Part shown: one piece after another, positions 26,974 through 35,006 of the stretch
Layout of the letters: the number at the start of each line of letters is the position of its first letter
Numbering within the stretch: the stretch's first letter is position 1
NCBI RefSeq assembly: GCF_900460315.1
Contig: NZ_UHIO01000001.1
Span: 334,001 to 398,000 of the forward strand
From: Veillonella criceti
GTDB lineage: Bacteria; Bacillota; Negativicutes; Veillonellales; Veillonellaceae
Direction: 5' to 3'
DNA: 64,000 nucleotides
Notes under the pieces: model-generated
Databases searched by the model: none
What the model saw: only the letters and a program-made list of their open reading frames with translations
Told to the model about the DNA's origin: nothing
Translations under genes and position numbers: made by a program

Positions 26974-27049
26974 GCCCCGGTAGCTCAGTCGGTAGAGCAA
27001 AGGACTGAAAATCCTTGTGTCGACAGTTCGATTCTGTCCTGGGGCACCA
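26974..27049 (+). tRNA. tRNA-Phe (GAA)
   Basis: A 76-base cloverleaf with encoded CCA. Acceptor GCCCCGG pairs with CTGGGGC allowing a wobble pair, the anticodon loop is CTGAAAA with anticodon GAA, and the T loop is TTCGATT. Five bases separate it from tRNA-Asp. Confidence 0.97.
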
Positions 27050-27054
27050 TGTGT

Positions 27055-27129
27055 GCGGAAATAGCTCAGTGGTAGAGCACCGCCTTGCCAAGGCGGGGGT
27101 CGCGAGTTCGAATCTCGTTTTCCGCTCCA
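27055..27129 (+). tRNA. tRNA-Gly (GCC)
   Basis: A 75-base cloverleaf with encoded CCA. Acceptor GCGGAAA pairs with TTTCCGC, the anticodon stem CGCCT/AGGCG surrounds a loop with anticodon GCC, and the T loop is TTCGAAT. Confidence 0.97.
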
Positions 27130-27135
27130 CTATTT

Positions 27136-27210
<75 letters not shown>

Positions 27211-27226
27211 TATATATTCCACCCAT

Positions 27227-27315
27227 GCCGGGGTGGCGGAACAGGCAGACGCAACGGACTTAAAATCCGTCGGTTGGAGACAACCGTACCGGTTCGATTC
27301 CGGTCCTCGGCACCA
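27227..27315 (+). tRNA. tRNA-Leu (TAA)
   Basis: An 89-base class II tRNA with a long variable arm (GGTTGGAGACAACC) and encoded CCA. Acceptor GCCGGGG pairs with CCTCGGC allowing a wobble pair, and the anticodon is TAA. It is the last gene of the array, directly followed by a terminator. Confidence 0.97.
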
Positions 27316-27317
27316 TT

Positions 27318-27349
27318 TAGACTGAACATTCGTGTTCAGTCTATTTTTA
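27318..27349 (+). terminator. Terminator of the tRNA array
   Basis: TAGACTGAAC pairs perfectly with GTTCAGTCTA around a six-base loop, followed by TTTTTATTTT. It starts three bases after the tRNA-Leu CCA end. Confidence 0.93.
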
Positions 27350-27549
27350 TTTTAAGAAGTTTTATTTCAAAAGCAGGAATTTTTATTCTCCGTAGCGAAT
27401 TAATACAATACAGAATGAATCGTAGCAGTTATATGATTCTTTTAGCAGGTAGTTTATAGTCTGTAAGTTGTAAAGTTAAATGCTAAGATAGTGCTATCTA
27501 TAGGCTTTTAAGCTAATGATTATGATGCTTAGCAAAAGGAGGATTTTGT

Positions 27550-28002
27550 ATGAACTTTGAACTTCGGGATGGTCACAAGTATATTGATGAAGTAAAAAAA
27601 CTATTTGTTGATTATGTTCGGTCGCTAGGAGTAGCCGCTGATATAAAAGAATTTGAAGGATTAGAAGAGAAATATAAAGGGGATAGAGAAGCTTTATATA
27701 TTGCCTTCGTTGACGGTATACCAGCAGGTTGTGTGGCTTTGCGTCATGTTAATTATGAAACGGCTGAGATGAAACGTCTTTATGTACGCCCAGAATTTCG
27801 CCGTACAGGCCTTGGTATGAATATTGCCCATATTATAGTGGAAGAAGCCAAAGAAAAGGGCTACAAGACTTTATTATTAGATAGTTTGCCAAGTATGGAA
27901 AGCGCTAAAGAATTATATAAAGCGTTAGGATTTAAGAGCACTGATAGAAATGTAAAGAAACCAGTGCGTACAGTTGTTCATTTATCGTTACCATTAGCTT
28001 AA
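27550..28002 (+). CDS. GNAT family N-acetyltransferase
   Basis: A 150-residue single-domain acetyltransferase. The acetyl-CoA-binding motif is clear: MKRLYVRPEFRRTGLGMNIA near residues 78-97, with the following helix ending in AKEKGYKTLLLDSL and a C-terminal AKELYKALGF. The acceptor (small molecule, antibiotic or protein) cannot be inferred. It is preceded by AAAGGAGG and lies alone between the tRNA terminator and a bidirectional terminator, so it is probably monocistronic. A 14-base palindrome AGATAGTGCTATCT lies about 50 bases upstream. Confidence 0.88.
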   Translation: MNFELRDGHKYIDEVKKLFVDYVRSLGVAADIKEFEGLEEKYKGDREALYIAFVDGIPAGCVALRHVNYETAEMKRLYVRPEFRRTGLGMNIAHIIVEEAKEKGYKTLLLDSLPSMESAKELYKALGFKSTDRNVKKPVRTVVHLSLPLA

Positions 28003-28062
28003 AGAATTAAGTAGCCTAGAAATTAGAAATAGGCGTACACACTAGAAATAGACATATATAAA

Positions 28063-28107
28063 AAGCGAAGTAAGGCGTTTTAGCTTTACTTCGCTTCTTT
28101 TTCTTTA
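28063..28107. terminator. Bidirectional terminator between convergent genes
   Basis: AAGCGAAGTAA pairs with TTACTTCGCTT; a T-rich tract (CTTTTTCTTT) follows on the + strand and an A run precedes on the same strand, giving a T tract on the other. It serves both the GNAT gene and the phosphoethanolamine transferase gene. Confidence 0.88.
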
Positions 28108-28129
28108 TAGGCATCTTATTATCATGTCC

Positions 28130-29956
28130 TTACGGGTCTACCGCTTCAGGATCATTCGATAATGGCTCTTGGCCTAATAAGGTTGTTAAATTGTATTTAT
28201 CGAAACGATAATTTGGATTAGAGAAGTCACGACTTCGGTCATAACGATTAGAAGGCGCTTGTAAGATGCCGGATACTAAGTCATAAAGTAAATCATTTGT
28301 GAAATATTTATGCTCATGATCACGGAGAATAGAGGTTGTTTCAGGAAAAGCAGCTTCATATTCTGGTGAGACATAGACCCAGAGAGGAATGCGTGTCATA
28401 TCGAAATCGAAAATATCAGGATTATGGGAATGATGCAAACTTTCACCGTGGTCGGAGAAGTAAATCATAGCTTGTAAGTTTAACTTATCCTTGGCATAGG
28501 TATAAATTTGCTGTAACAACCAATCTGTATATAGCTGGCTATTAGCATAGGCTTCTTTACCTTGCGGTACTTCGCCAATTTTCCATTTACTGAATTCATG
28601 TGGATAGCGATCATTATAGTAAATGTGACTTCCCATAATGTGAATAACGATGAAGTTATTTTTATAAGGTTCGATTTGATCTAATAATGGTAATAAAACG
28701 CCATCATATTTGTCAGAGAACATATATGCTTCATGCGCCCATAGCGGACGATCAGCTGTTTTAGCAATTAAGGAAATCGCTGTATCATATTCACCATATA
28801 CGCCTTGATTGCTGAACCAACTGGTAAAATAGCCCGCTTTTTTGGCTACGTCTAAAATACTAGCTGACTCTAAGAATGGTTTATCATCGTATTGATTACG
28901 TTCTGTTAAAGCTCGCTCTAACGTTGGTACTGTTTGTACATAGGAAGAGTAAGCATTGCGGAAAAAGATAAAATTAGGATTGTTAGTAGCCATGTCACTT
29001 TGCCATGGTGTGTCATCGTATTCAAAATTAGGGTTGTACACTTTCATATAGTTTTTGGAGGATGATTCACCAATGACTAAGATGACAGTACCTGGCACTT
29101 TTTGAGCTGCTGTTTCTTTAGTTGCTAATTGCAAATCAGTGTAAATAGTTTGATGTTTTTCACTATACTGTTGGAGTTCTTTCATATAGGTGGCCACATC
29201 ACACCAGTTTCTTACAATATCAGTTTGATAGAAACCAAATGGTAAGTAAATAGCACAAGCTAAGCAAATAAGACTTAAACCACCTAAACGGAATTTGGTC
29301 ATTACTTGACGACGAGCTAATTTGCTCATACCTTCATTTGACCAGTAATAAAAGATAAAAAGGAGAATGGCGCCTGCCGTCATGGCAATAAGCCCCCAAA
29401 CACCACCAGCGCTTTTTAAAAAGCCGAAAGCTTCTTCTGGATTAGTTTGATATAAAGCCATAAGGGTAGCCGGGGTTAGACAATGCCAAGTATTGATATA
29501 ATAGCCAATTTGTATCAAGGGTATGATAGAAAGGAGCCATTGTACAAGGGCCATAATTACACTGACTCTTCGACGATAGGGCAAGTGATAAACAATGAAG
29601 TAGTGAATCAGACTAAGCCCCATAAAGAGGAGTGCTCCAAATAAAAAATCAGGAAAGAATTCATAGAAGTAAAAAGGCTTTGTATAGGACCAGTGATATA
29701 ATAATGGATAGGTAAGGGCCCAACTTAGTCCTAACACGCCATGGCCTAAAAATACACGATGCCATAAGGTACTACGGATTAGTTGTTGAAATAGGGCTAA
29801 CCCTAAAATGGAAGGAATCGCTAATAAGGTTAAATCTTCCCAGTCAAACCCCAGTGTAATAGGTTCATAAATGTAATAAAAGACGGCAAAGATGAGGATA
29901 CACCACAAGGCTGCCTGCAAGATGGCGTTACGCCACCAAAAAGTTAATGGTTTCAT
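28130..29956 (-). CDS. LPS-type phosphoethanolamine transferase (sulfatase-fold)
   Basis: A 608-residue inner-membrane enzyme that probably transfers phosphoethanolamine from phosphatidylethanolamine to lipid A or core sugars. The N-terminal third has five to six hydrophobic segments; the C-terminal periplasmic domain has the alkaline-phosphatase/sulfatase fold with VILVIGESSSKNYMKVY, the nucleophile threonine region SYVQTVPTLERAL, VIHIMGSHIYY and IYFSDHGESLHH. The ATG at 29956 was chosen over a TTG six bases upstream because AAAGGA is better placed. It is one of two genes on the - strand and stands alone. Its presence supports a diderm, LPS-bearing host. The exact acceptor is unknown. Confidence 0.85.
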   Translation of the reverse strand: MKPLTFWWRNAILQAALWCILIFAVFYYIYEPITLGFDWEDLTLLAIPSILGLALFQQLIRSTLWHRVFLGHGVLGLSWALTYPLLYHWSYTKPFYFYEFFPDFLFGALLFMGLSLIHYFIVYHLPYRRRVSVIMALVQWLLSIIPLIQIGYYINTWHCLTPATLMALYQTNPEEAFGFLKSAGGVWGLIAMTAGAILLFIFYYWSNEGMSKLARRQVMTKFRLGGLSLICLACAIYLPFGFYQTDIVRNWCDVATYMKELQQYSEKHQTIYTDLQLATKETAAQKVPGTVILVIGESSSKNYMKVYNPNFEYDDTPWQSDMATNNPNFIFFRNAYSSYVQTVPTLERALTERNQYDDKPFLESASILDVAKKAGYFTSWFSNQGVYGEYDTAISLIAKTADRPLWAHEAYMFSDKYDGVLLPLLDQIEPYKNNFIVIHIMGSHIYYNDRYPHEFSKWKIGEVPQGKEAYANSQLYTDWLLQQIYTYAKDKLNLQAMIYFSDHGESLHHSHNPDIFDFDMTRIPLWVYVSPEYEAAFPETTSILRDHEHKYFTNDLLYDLVSGILQAPSNRYDRSRDFSNPNYRFDKYNLTTLLGQEPLSNDPEAVDP

Positions 29957-30048
29957 AGTCAAGTCCTTTGTAATATAATATCATCAATACGATAGCAGAA
30001 TTACTGTAAAATTACAAGGAGATAATGGGATTTTACGGGTTTATTAGG

Positions 30049-30078
30049 TTGTTAAATGGTAAATTTCTGTGATACAAT
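30049..30078 (+). promoter_or_regulatory. Promoter for the scpA operon
   Basis: TTGTTA (30049-30054) and TACAAT (30073-30078) are 18 bases apart, and TGA precedes the -10 to give an extended -10. A leader of about 80 bases follows. Confidence 0.6.
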
Positions 30079-30113
30079 GAAAAAAAGGTTATCGAGACTT
30101 CGTGACAGCAATA

Positions 30114-30142
30114 AAGAGGGGCGTATAACCCCTCTTATTTGT
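30114..30142 (+). terminator. Terminator-like hairpin in the scpA leader
   Basis: AAGAGGGG pairs perfectly with CCCCTCTT around a seven-base loop, followed by ATTTGTTTG. It lies between the promoter and scpA, so it may be an attenuator, or it may end a short upstream RNA. Confidence 0.6.
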
Positions 30143-30167
30143 TTGAATAGTAAGATGAGGAGACAGG

Positions 30168-30905
30168 ATGCAATCCTACGAATATAAGTTGGCCGTATTT
30201 GAAGGGCCATTGGATTTATTACTCCATTTAATTGAAAAGCATAAAATAGATATATATGATATTCCTATTGTAGAGATTACGTCGCAATATATGGCGCAAC
30301 TTGAATTGTGGCAAACCTTCGATATTCAGTATAGTAGTGAGTTTTTGGTCATGGCTGCTACATTATTACAGATTAAATCTCGTATGTTGTTACCGCGGAC
30401 AGCTCCGTTAAATCCAGAAGAAGCTGAAGACCCACGGGATGAACTAGTTGCTAATTTATTGGAATATAAACAAATCAAGGAATTAACAGATGCGTTAACC
30501 GCAAAGACTGAAATGAGTAGTCAAAGTTTTAGTCGCCCTGATGCGCTAAGTCAATGGGGGCAAGAATCAGTGTTTCGATTTGATATTGCACAACTATATT
30601 CCATTTTTAAAACATGTTATGAGCGCTCTCAGGAGATTGTTCCAGAGCCACCTAAAGTTAAAGTAGAAAAAGAAGCCTATAGTTTGGAGGAAATGATTGA
30701 CTCCTTATTACTAAGAGCTAAACAAAAACGACGGTTTAGCTTTGTTGCTTTATTAAATGAAGTGACTGTAAAGGCGGCTAAAGTAACTATGTTTATTGCT
30801 GTATTAGAATTGTTGAAACGTCAAACTTTTAGTATTACGGCGCCTATAGTTGAAGGAAATGATGGTTCTTTACAGGATGTAACGTTAATTAGTGAAATTA
30901 TATAA
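30168..30905 (+). CDS. scpA: Segregation and condensation protein ScpA
   Basis: Kleisin subunit of the SMC-ScpAB condensin complex (245 residues). The N-terminal helix bundle has YEYKLAVFEGPLDLLLHLIEKHKIDIYDIPI, a very typical start (cited here in part as FEGPLDLLLHLIEK), and the C-terminal winged helix has FVALLNEVTVKAAKVTMFIAVLELLK. scpB follows after 49 bases and rluB after that, the classic scpA-scpB-rluB order. Confidence 0.95.
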   Translation: MQSYEYKLAVFEGPLDLLLHLIEKHKIDIYDIPIVEITSQYMAQLELWQTFDIQYSSEFLVMAATLLQIKSRMLLPRTAPLNPEEAEDPRDELVANLLEYKQIKELTDALTAKTEMSSQSFSRPDALSQWGQESVFRFDIAQLYSIFKTCYERSQEIVPEPPKVKVEKEAYSLEEMIDSLLLRAKQKRRFSFVALLNEVTVKAAKVTMFIAVLELLKRQTFSITAPIVEGNDGSLQDVTLISEII

Positions 30906-30954
30906 TGTGTAAAAGTAAACTAAGAAAACAAGTAAGAAAGGTAAGAAATAGCTT

Positions 30955-31509
30955 ATGACAGATGTGAATCAGCCTACAGATGCTATGATATTGGCCCATT
31001 TAGAAGCTGTTTTATTTTCAGCGGCTAAACCGGTACCACTGGCACTATTATGCGAGTTATTTACCCTCTCAGAGGAGGGGTTAGAACAGTTATTACAGCA
31101 TTACAGCGAGCAGTTGGTAGTTAATCAGCGAGGACTTCGTTTGAAACTTAGTGGTGTTGGGGCTGAATTAGTAAGTGCCCCTGAAAGTAGTGTTTATGTA
31201 AGTCAAATCCGGCAACGGGAGGACCGTTTATCGCCAGCTGCTATGGAAACACTAGCTGTGATAGCTTTTAAACAGCCAGTAACTAAAAGTGAAATTGAAG
31301 AAATTCGTGGTGTTAACTGTGAAAAAGTATTAAAGCAGTTGAGTTCACGTGATTTAATTATAGAATTAGGACGTAAGGAAAGTATTGGTCGGCCTGTATT
31401 ATATGGCACTACCGATACGTTTTTACGGAGTGTTGGCATTGAATCGGTAGAAACGTTAAAACAAGAAGTAGCTACCAAAGAGGAGTTACCCGTGAGTAAG
31501 GAGGCGTAA
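30955..31509 (+). CDS. scpB: Segregation and condensation protein ScpB
   Basis: Winged-helix dimer subunit of the SMC-ScpAB complex (184 residues). Two winged-helix domains are seen; the second has LSPAAMETLAVIAFKQPVTKSEIEEIRGV, whose core AAMETLAVIAFKQP is diagnostic, and LGRKESIGRPVLYGTTDTFL. It binds ScpA and bridges SMC heads during chromosome compaction. rluB begins six bases downstream. Confidence 0.94.
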   Translation: MTDVNQPTDAMILAHLEAVLFSAAKPVPLALLCELFTLSEEGLEQLLQHYSEQLVVNQRGLRLKLSGVGAELVSAPESSVYVSQIRQREDRLSPAAMETLAVIAFKQPVTKSEIEEIRGVNCEKVLKQLSSRDLIIELGRKESIGRPVLYGTTDTFLRSVGIESVETLKQEVATKEELPVSKEA

Positions 31510-31515
31510 TCGTAT

Positions 31516-32376
31516 ATGGAAACAGAACGTTTACAGAAATATATTAGTCGTTGTGGTTATGTATCACGACGAAAAGCAGAAGAATTAATTGTAGCTGGTA
31601 AGGTACAGGTGAATGGTCGTTTTATTACCGAATTAGGTGTAAAAATCAATCCAGCCATTGATCGGGTTAAAATTGATGGTCAACGGATTGAACCAGAAAC
31701 ATTAGAATATTATATTTTTAATAAACCAAAAGGAAGTATTACCTCTGTAGGTGACCCTCAGGGGCGAGCAACCGTTATGGATTATTTAAAAGATATTAAG
31801 ACACGCGTATATCCAGTAGGGCGTTTAGATTATAATACGGAAGGCTTGTTACTTTTTACTAACGATGGGGCTTTAGCGCAGGCTTTAATGCATCCGTCTA
31901 AAGGAGTAACTAAGACCTATGAAGTTAAATTAAAAGGGCGTGTACTTGATGAACATTTAGAAGCCCTGAGTCAAGGTATAGAACTAGAAGATGGCGTGAC
32001 TTCGCCTGCTGAAATAGTTGATTATGGGTTTGACAGTAAAACAAATACGACGACTGTAGAAATTACTATTCATGAAGGGCGTAATCGTCAAGTTCGTCGC
32101 ATGTTTGAACATTTTAAGTACAGTGTATATAACTTGAAACGAATTGCGTATGGTGGCTTAACACTTGCTGGATTAAAGCGAGGGGCCTATCGTAAATTAC
32201 AAGGCGAAGAACTCCGTCAATTGAAGGCGCTTTGTAAACTACCGTTTAGTAAACATGATAATGTTGAAGACCATAAACGGGTGGTACCGAGAGATAATAA
32301 AAAACAGTTTGGCCGTAGTGGTGCTACCCGTAGTAGTAACAGAAATAATCAACGTCGTCCAAAAGGAGGCCGTTAA
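31516..32376 (+). CDS. rluB: 23S rRNA pseudouridine synthase, RluB family
   Basis: A 286-residue RsuA/RluB-type pseudouridine synthase. An S4 RNA-binding domain (residues about 1-60: ERLQKYISRCGYVSRRKAEE) precedes the catalytic domain with VGRLDYNTEGLLLFTNDG, where the aspartate is the catalytic residue. The last 45 residues are a basic, Arg/Asn-rich low-complexity tail that may help RNA binding. It follows scpB and its stop overlaps the next start by one base. Choice of RluB over RsuA rests on context. Confidence 0.9.
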   Translation: METERLQKYISRCGYVSRRKAEELIVAGKVQVNGRFITELGVKINPAIDRVKIDGQRIEPETLEYYIFNKPKGSITSVGDPQGRATVMDYLKDIKTRVYPVGRLDYNTEGLLLFTNDGALAQALMHPSKGVTKTYEVKLKGRVLDEHLEALSQGIELEDGVTSPAEIVDYGFDSKTNTTTVEITIHEGRNRQVRRMFEHFKYSVYNLKRIAYGGLTLAGLKRGAYRKLQGEELRQLKALCKLPFSKHDNVEDHKRVVPRDNKKQFGRSGATRSSNRNNQRRPKGGR

Positions 32377-33626
32377 TGAAACATATCATTGTAGTAGGAG
32401 CGGGGGCAGCTGGTCTTATGGCCGCTACTATAGCGGCTCGTGAAGGGGCAAAAGTGACGCTTCTTGAGAAGATGAATATGGTGGGTAAGAAGATGGGGAT
32501 TACTGGTAAAGGTCGCTGTAATATTACCAACGATGCCCCCATTGCTGATTTTATCGCTAAAACACCTGGTAATGGTAAGTTCTTGATGAGCGCGTATCAA
32601 CAGTTTGATAATCGTGATTTGTTAGAACTATTGCATAGTTGGAAATTAGAGACTAAGGTAGAACGAGGTGGTCGTGTATTTCCTGCATCAGATTCAGCGT
32701 TAGATGTGCGCAATATGTTCATGCGTGTTTTTAAAGGCTATGGTGGCATTTTACATTTGAATGAAGCAGTTAAGCAAATTATTGTTCGCGATGGGATTGT
32801 GAAAGGTGTTATTACAGACCAAGAGACTTATTATGGTGATGCCGTTATTTTAGCGACAGGCGGTTTATCGTACCCTTTAACGGGATCTACCGGCGATGGG
32901 TATAAAATGGCTAAAGATATTGGTCATACCATTACCGATTTACGTCCTTCTTTAGTGCCTATAGAAACAAAAGAACCTTGGGTCAAAGACCTAATGGGCT
33001 TAAGCTTGCGCAATGTAGAACTATCGGTAGTGGCTAAGGAGAAAGTGCAAGCTAAGCAATTTGGTGAAATGATGTTTACTCATTTCGGGATTACAGGCCC
33101 TATTGTATTATCGCTAAGTCATACCGTAGGAAAGTTGTTAAAGAAAAAGAATATGGGTTCGATTCAACTGTTGATTAATTTAAAACCAGCCTTAACTGTC
33201 GAACAATTAGATCAACGCGTCCAACGTGATTTTATCACCTATTCTAAAAAACAACTGGTTAATGGATTAAAAGATTTACTACCACAGCGTTTGATTCCTG
33301 TTATTATTGAATTAGCTGGTTTGGCACCTGACAAATTTATTAACCAAATTAGTCGTGAAGAGCGTATGCAGTTAGTTTATATATTGCAACATATGCCATT
33401 AACATTTAAACAAATGCGTCCTATTGCAGAAGCTATTGTTACAGCTGGTGGTATATCAGTTAAAGAATTTGTCCCAAAAACGATGGAGTCAAAATTGGTT
33501 AAAGGCCTTTATGCTACTGGTGAAGTGTTAGATGTGGATGCGTTTACAGGTGGTTATAATTTACAAGCTGCTTTTGCGACAGCTTACGTGGCGGCCCAAC
33601 ATGCCGTGTATGGAGATAAAAAATAA
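32376..33626 (+). CDS. FAD-dependent oxidoreductase, HI0933/YhiN (BaiN-like) family
   Basis: A 416-residue flavoprotein. The dinucleotide-binding motif is at the N terminus (VVGAGAAGLMAATIAAREGA), followed by MGITGKGRCNITND, a signature of the HI0933 family, then ATGGLSYPLTGSTGDGYKMA and, near the end, GEVLDVDAFTGGYNLQAAFATA. The physiological substrate is not known; some relatives are annotated BaiN after a bile-acid gene, which should not be taken as function here. It overlaps rluB by one base with AAAGGAGG inside the rluB end, and cmk follows. Confidence 0.88.
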   Translation: MKHIIVVGAGAAGLMAATIAAREGAKVTLLEKMNMVGKKMGITGKGRCNITNDAPIADFIAKTPGNGKFLMSAYQQFDNRDLLELLHSWKLETKVERGGRVFPASDSALDVRNMFMRVFKGYGGILHLNEAVKQIIVRDGIVKGVITDQETYYGDAVILATGGLSYPLTGSTGDGYKMAKDIGHTITDLRPSLVPIETKEPWVKDLMGLSLRNVELSVVAKEKVQAKQFGEMMFTHFGITGPIVLSLSHTVGKLLKKKNMGSIQLLINLKPALTVEQLDQRVQRDFITYSKKQLVNGLKDLLPQRLIPVIIELAGLAPDKFINQISREERMQLVYILQHMPLTFKQMRPIAEAIVTAGGISVKEFVPKTMESKLVKGLYATGEVLDVDAFTGGYNLQAAFATAYVAAQHAVYGDKK

Positions 33627-33677
33627 TAGTTGTATTTTAAGTCCATGAATTCATGTCATGGCGAGGAGTTTGTCGAT

Positions 33678-34352
33678 ATGAGTAATCAACGAATTGCAGT
33701 AGCAGTTGATGGACCAGCTGGGGCCGGTAAAAGTAGTATCTCAAAAGTAGTAGCCAAAAAATTAGGCTATTTATATATTGATACAGGGGCTATGTATCGT
33801 GCTGTTACATGGGCCGTATTGCAAAATGGTTTAGATCCTACTGATGAATCGGCTGTAACGGCTTTACTAGGAACTTTAACTTTACGCTTAGAACCAACAG
33901 AGGAAGCCTTTATTGTATTTGTAAATGGTCAAGATATTACAGAGGATATTCGTAGCCAATCTGTAAATCAAGCGGTTTCACAGATTGCTTCTATTAAAGC
34001 AGTTCGTGAGTTTTTAGTAGCACAGCAACAAGCTATGGCAGCCGCTGGCGGCGTTATTTTAGATGGCCGGGATATTGGCTCTGTGGTATTGCCAAATGCA
34101 GAATTAAAGATTTATTTAACCGCGTCTGTAGAAGCGCGTGCTAAACGGCGTTGGTTAGAAACTAAGGATAAGGAATCTATTTCATTAGAGACCATTAAAA
34201 AGAGTGTTATGGCGCGCGATGAAATGGACATGAATCGTAAAGAATCGCCATTAGTATGCGTACCAGAAGCGATTGTGGTTAACTCTGACAATTTAAGCTT
34301 TGATGAAACGGTTGATCGTATGATACAATTAATTGCAGCAGCTGAAAAATAA
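33678..34352 (+). CDS. cmk: Cytidylate kinase
   Basis: Phosphorylates CMP and dCMP with ATP (224 residues). The P-loop is VDGPAGAGKSSISK near residue 10, followed by YIDTGAMYRAVTW, DGRDIGSVV and the lid region ARAKRRWLE. I chose the ATG at 33678, preceded by GCGAGGAG; an in-frame start at 33630 is upstream of that site. cmk-plsC-ispH/rpsA is a recurring Firmicutes cluster. Confidence 0.95.
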   Translation: MSNQRIAVAVDGPAGAGKSSISKVVAKKLGYLYIDTGAMYRAVTWAVLQNGLDPTDESAVTALLGTLTLRLEPTEEAFIVFVNGQDITEDIRSQSVNQAVSQIASIKAVREFLVAQQQAMAAAGGVILDGRDIGSVVLPNAELKIYLTASVEARAKRRWLETKDKESISLETIKKSVMARDEMDMNRKESPLVCVPEAIVVNSDNLSFDETVDRMIQLIAAAEK

Positions 34353-34366
34353 AGGAGTATCGCTTT

Positions 34367-34984
34367 ATGGATAAGTTTTCAGAGTGTTTATGGCGTTCAG
34401 CCTTCCAAATTGTATATGGCTGGCTTTATAAGGCCGATGTTATAGGACGTGAAAATTTTCCTAAGACTGGGCCTGTGATTGTGGCACCAAATCATAAAAG
34501 TAATAATGATCCATGTATTGTAGGTCTTGCGTTGCCACGACATGTAAGTTTTATGGCCAAAGAGGAATTATTTAAAAATCCTATTTCTAATTTCTTTTGC
34601 CGTTGGTTAGGTGCATTCCCTTTAAAGCGCGGTGGGGTCGATAAAATTGCTATTCGCCATGCTATGGGGATTTTAAAAGATCAATTAGTTTTGGGTATTT
34701 TTCCTGAAGGCACACGCCAGAAAAGAGATAATACATTAGGGCGTTTTCATGATGGGGTTGCGTCTATGGCGCTTCGTACTGGCGTACCTGTAGTACCGGT
34801 TGCTATTATGGGCTCTTATAAAATGAAACGAGGTCAAGTAGCTACTATTATTGGTAAACCCATTCCTGTTGCCAAGGCGAAGCCAACAGCGGAAGCGATT
34901 GCGGCTTTAAATGAACAGGTAAAAATTGCGTTAGAAACTTTGATGGCTGATTATAGAGCCAGTCATCCTGAGTTTAAACGCTAA
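34367..34984 (+). CDS. plsC: 1-acyl-sn-glycerol-3-phosphate acyltransferase PlsC
   Basis: Membrane-associated acyltransferase that makes phosphatidic acid (205 residues). The catalytic NHKSNNDP motif (HX4D form) is near residue 42 and the substrate motif FPEGTR near 115, with VPVVPVAIMGS after it. It lies between cmk and ispH-rpsA. Together with plsY and gpsA at 38462-40065 it covers the glycerophospholipid entry steps. Confidence 0.93.
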   Translation: MDKFSECLWRSAFQIVYGWLYKADVIGRENFPKTGPVIVAPNHKSNNDPCIVGLALPRHVSFMAKEELFKNPISNFFCRWLGAFPLKRGGVDKIAIRHAMGILKDQLVLGIFPEGTRQKRDNTLGRFHDGVASMALRTGVPVVPVAIMGSYKMKRGQVATIIGKPIPVAKAKPTAEAIAALNEQVKIALETLMADYRASHPEFKR

Positions 34985-35006
34985 TATAAAATAAAAGGAG
35001 GCAAAC

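Noticed and set aside
27400-27459. A 14-codon peptide frame after the tRNA terminator.
   Set aside because: No ribosome binding site and too short to judge.
27486-27499. Palindrome AGATAGTGCTATCT upstream of the GNAT gene as an operator.
   Set aside because: Short and single copy as far as I can see; chance is likely in AT-rich DNA.
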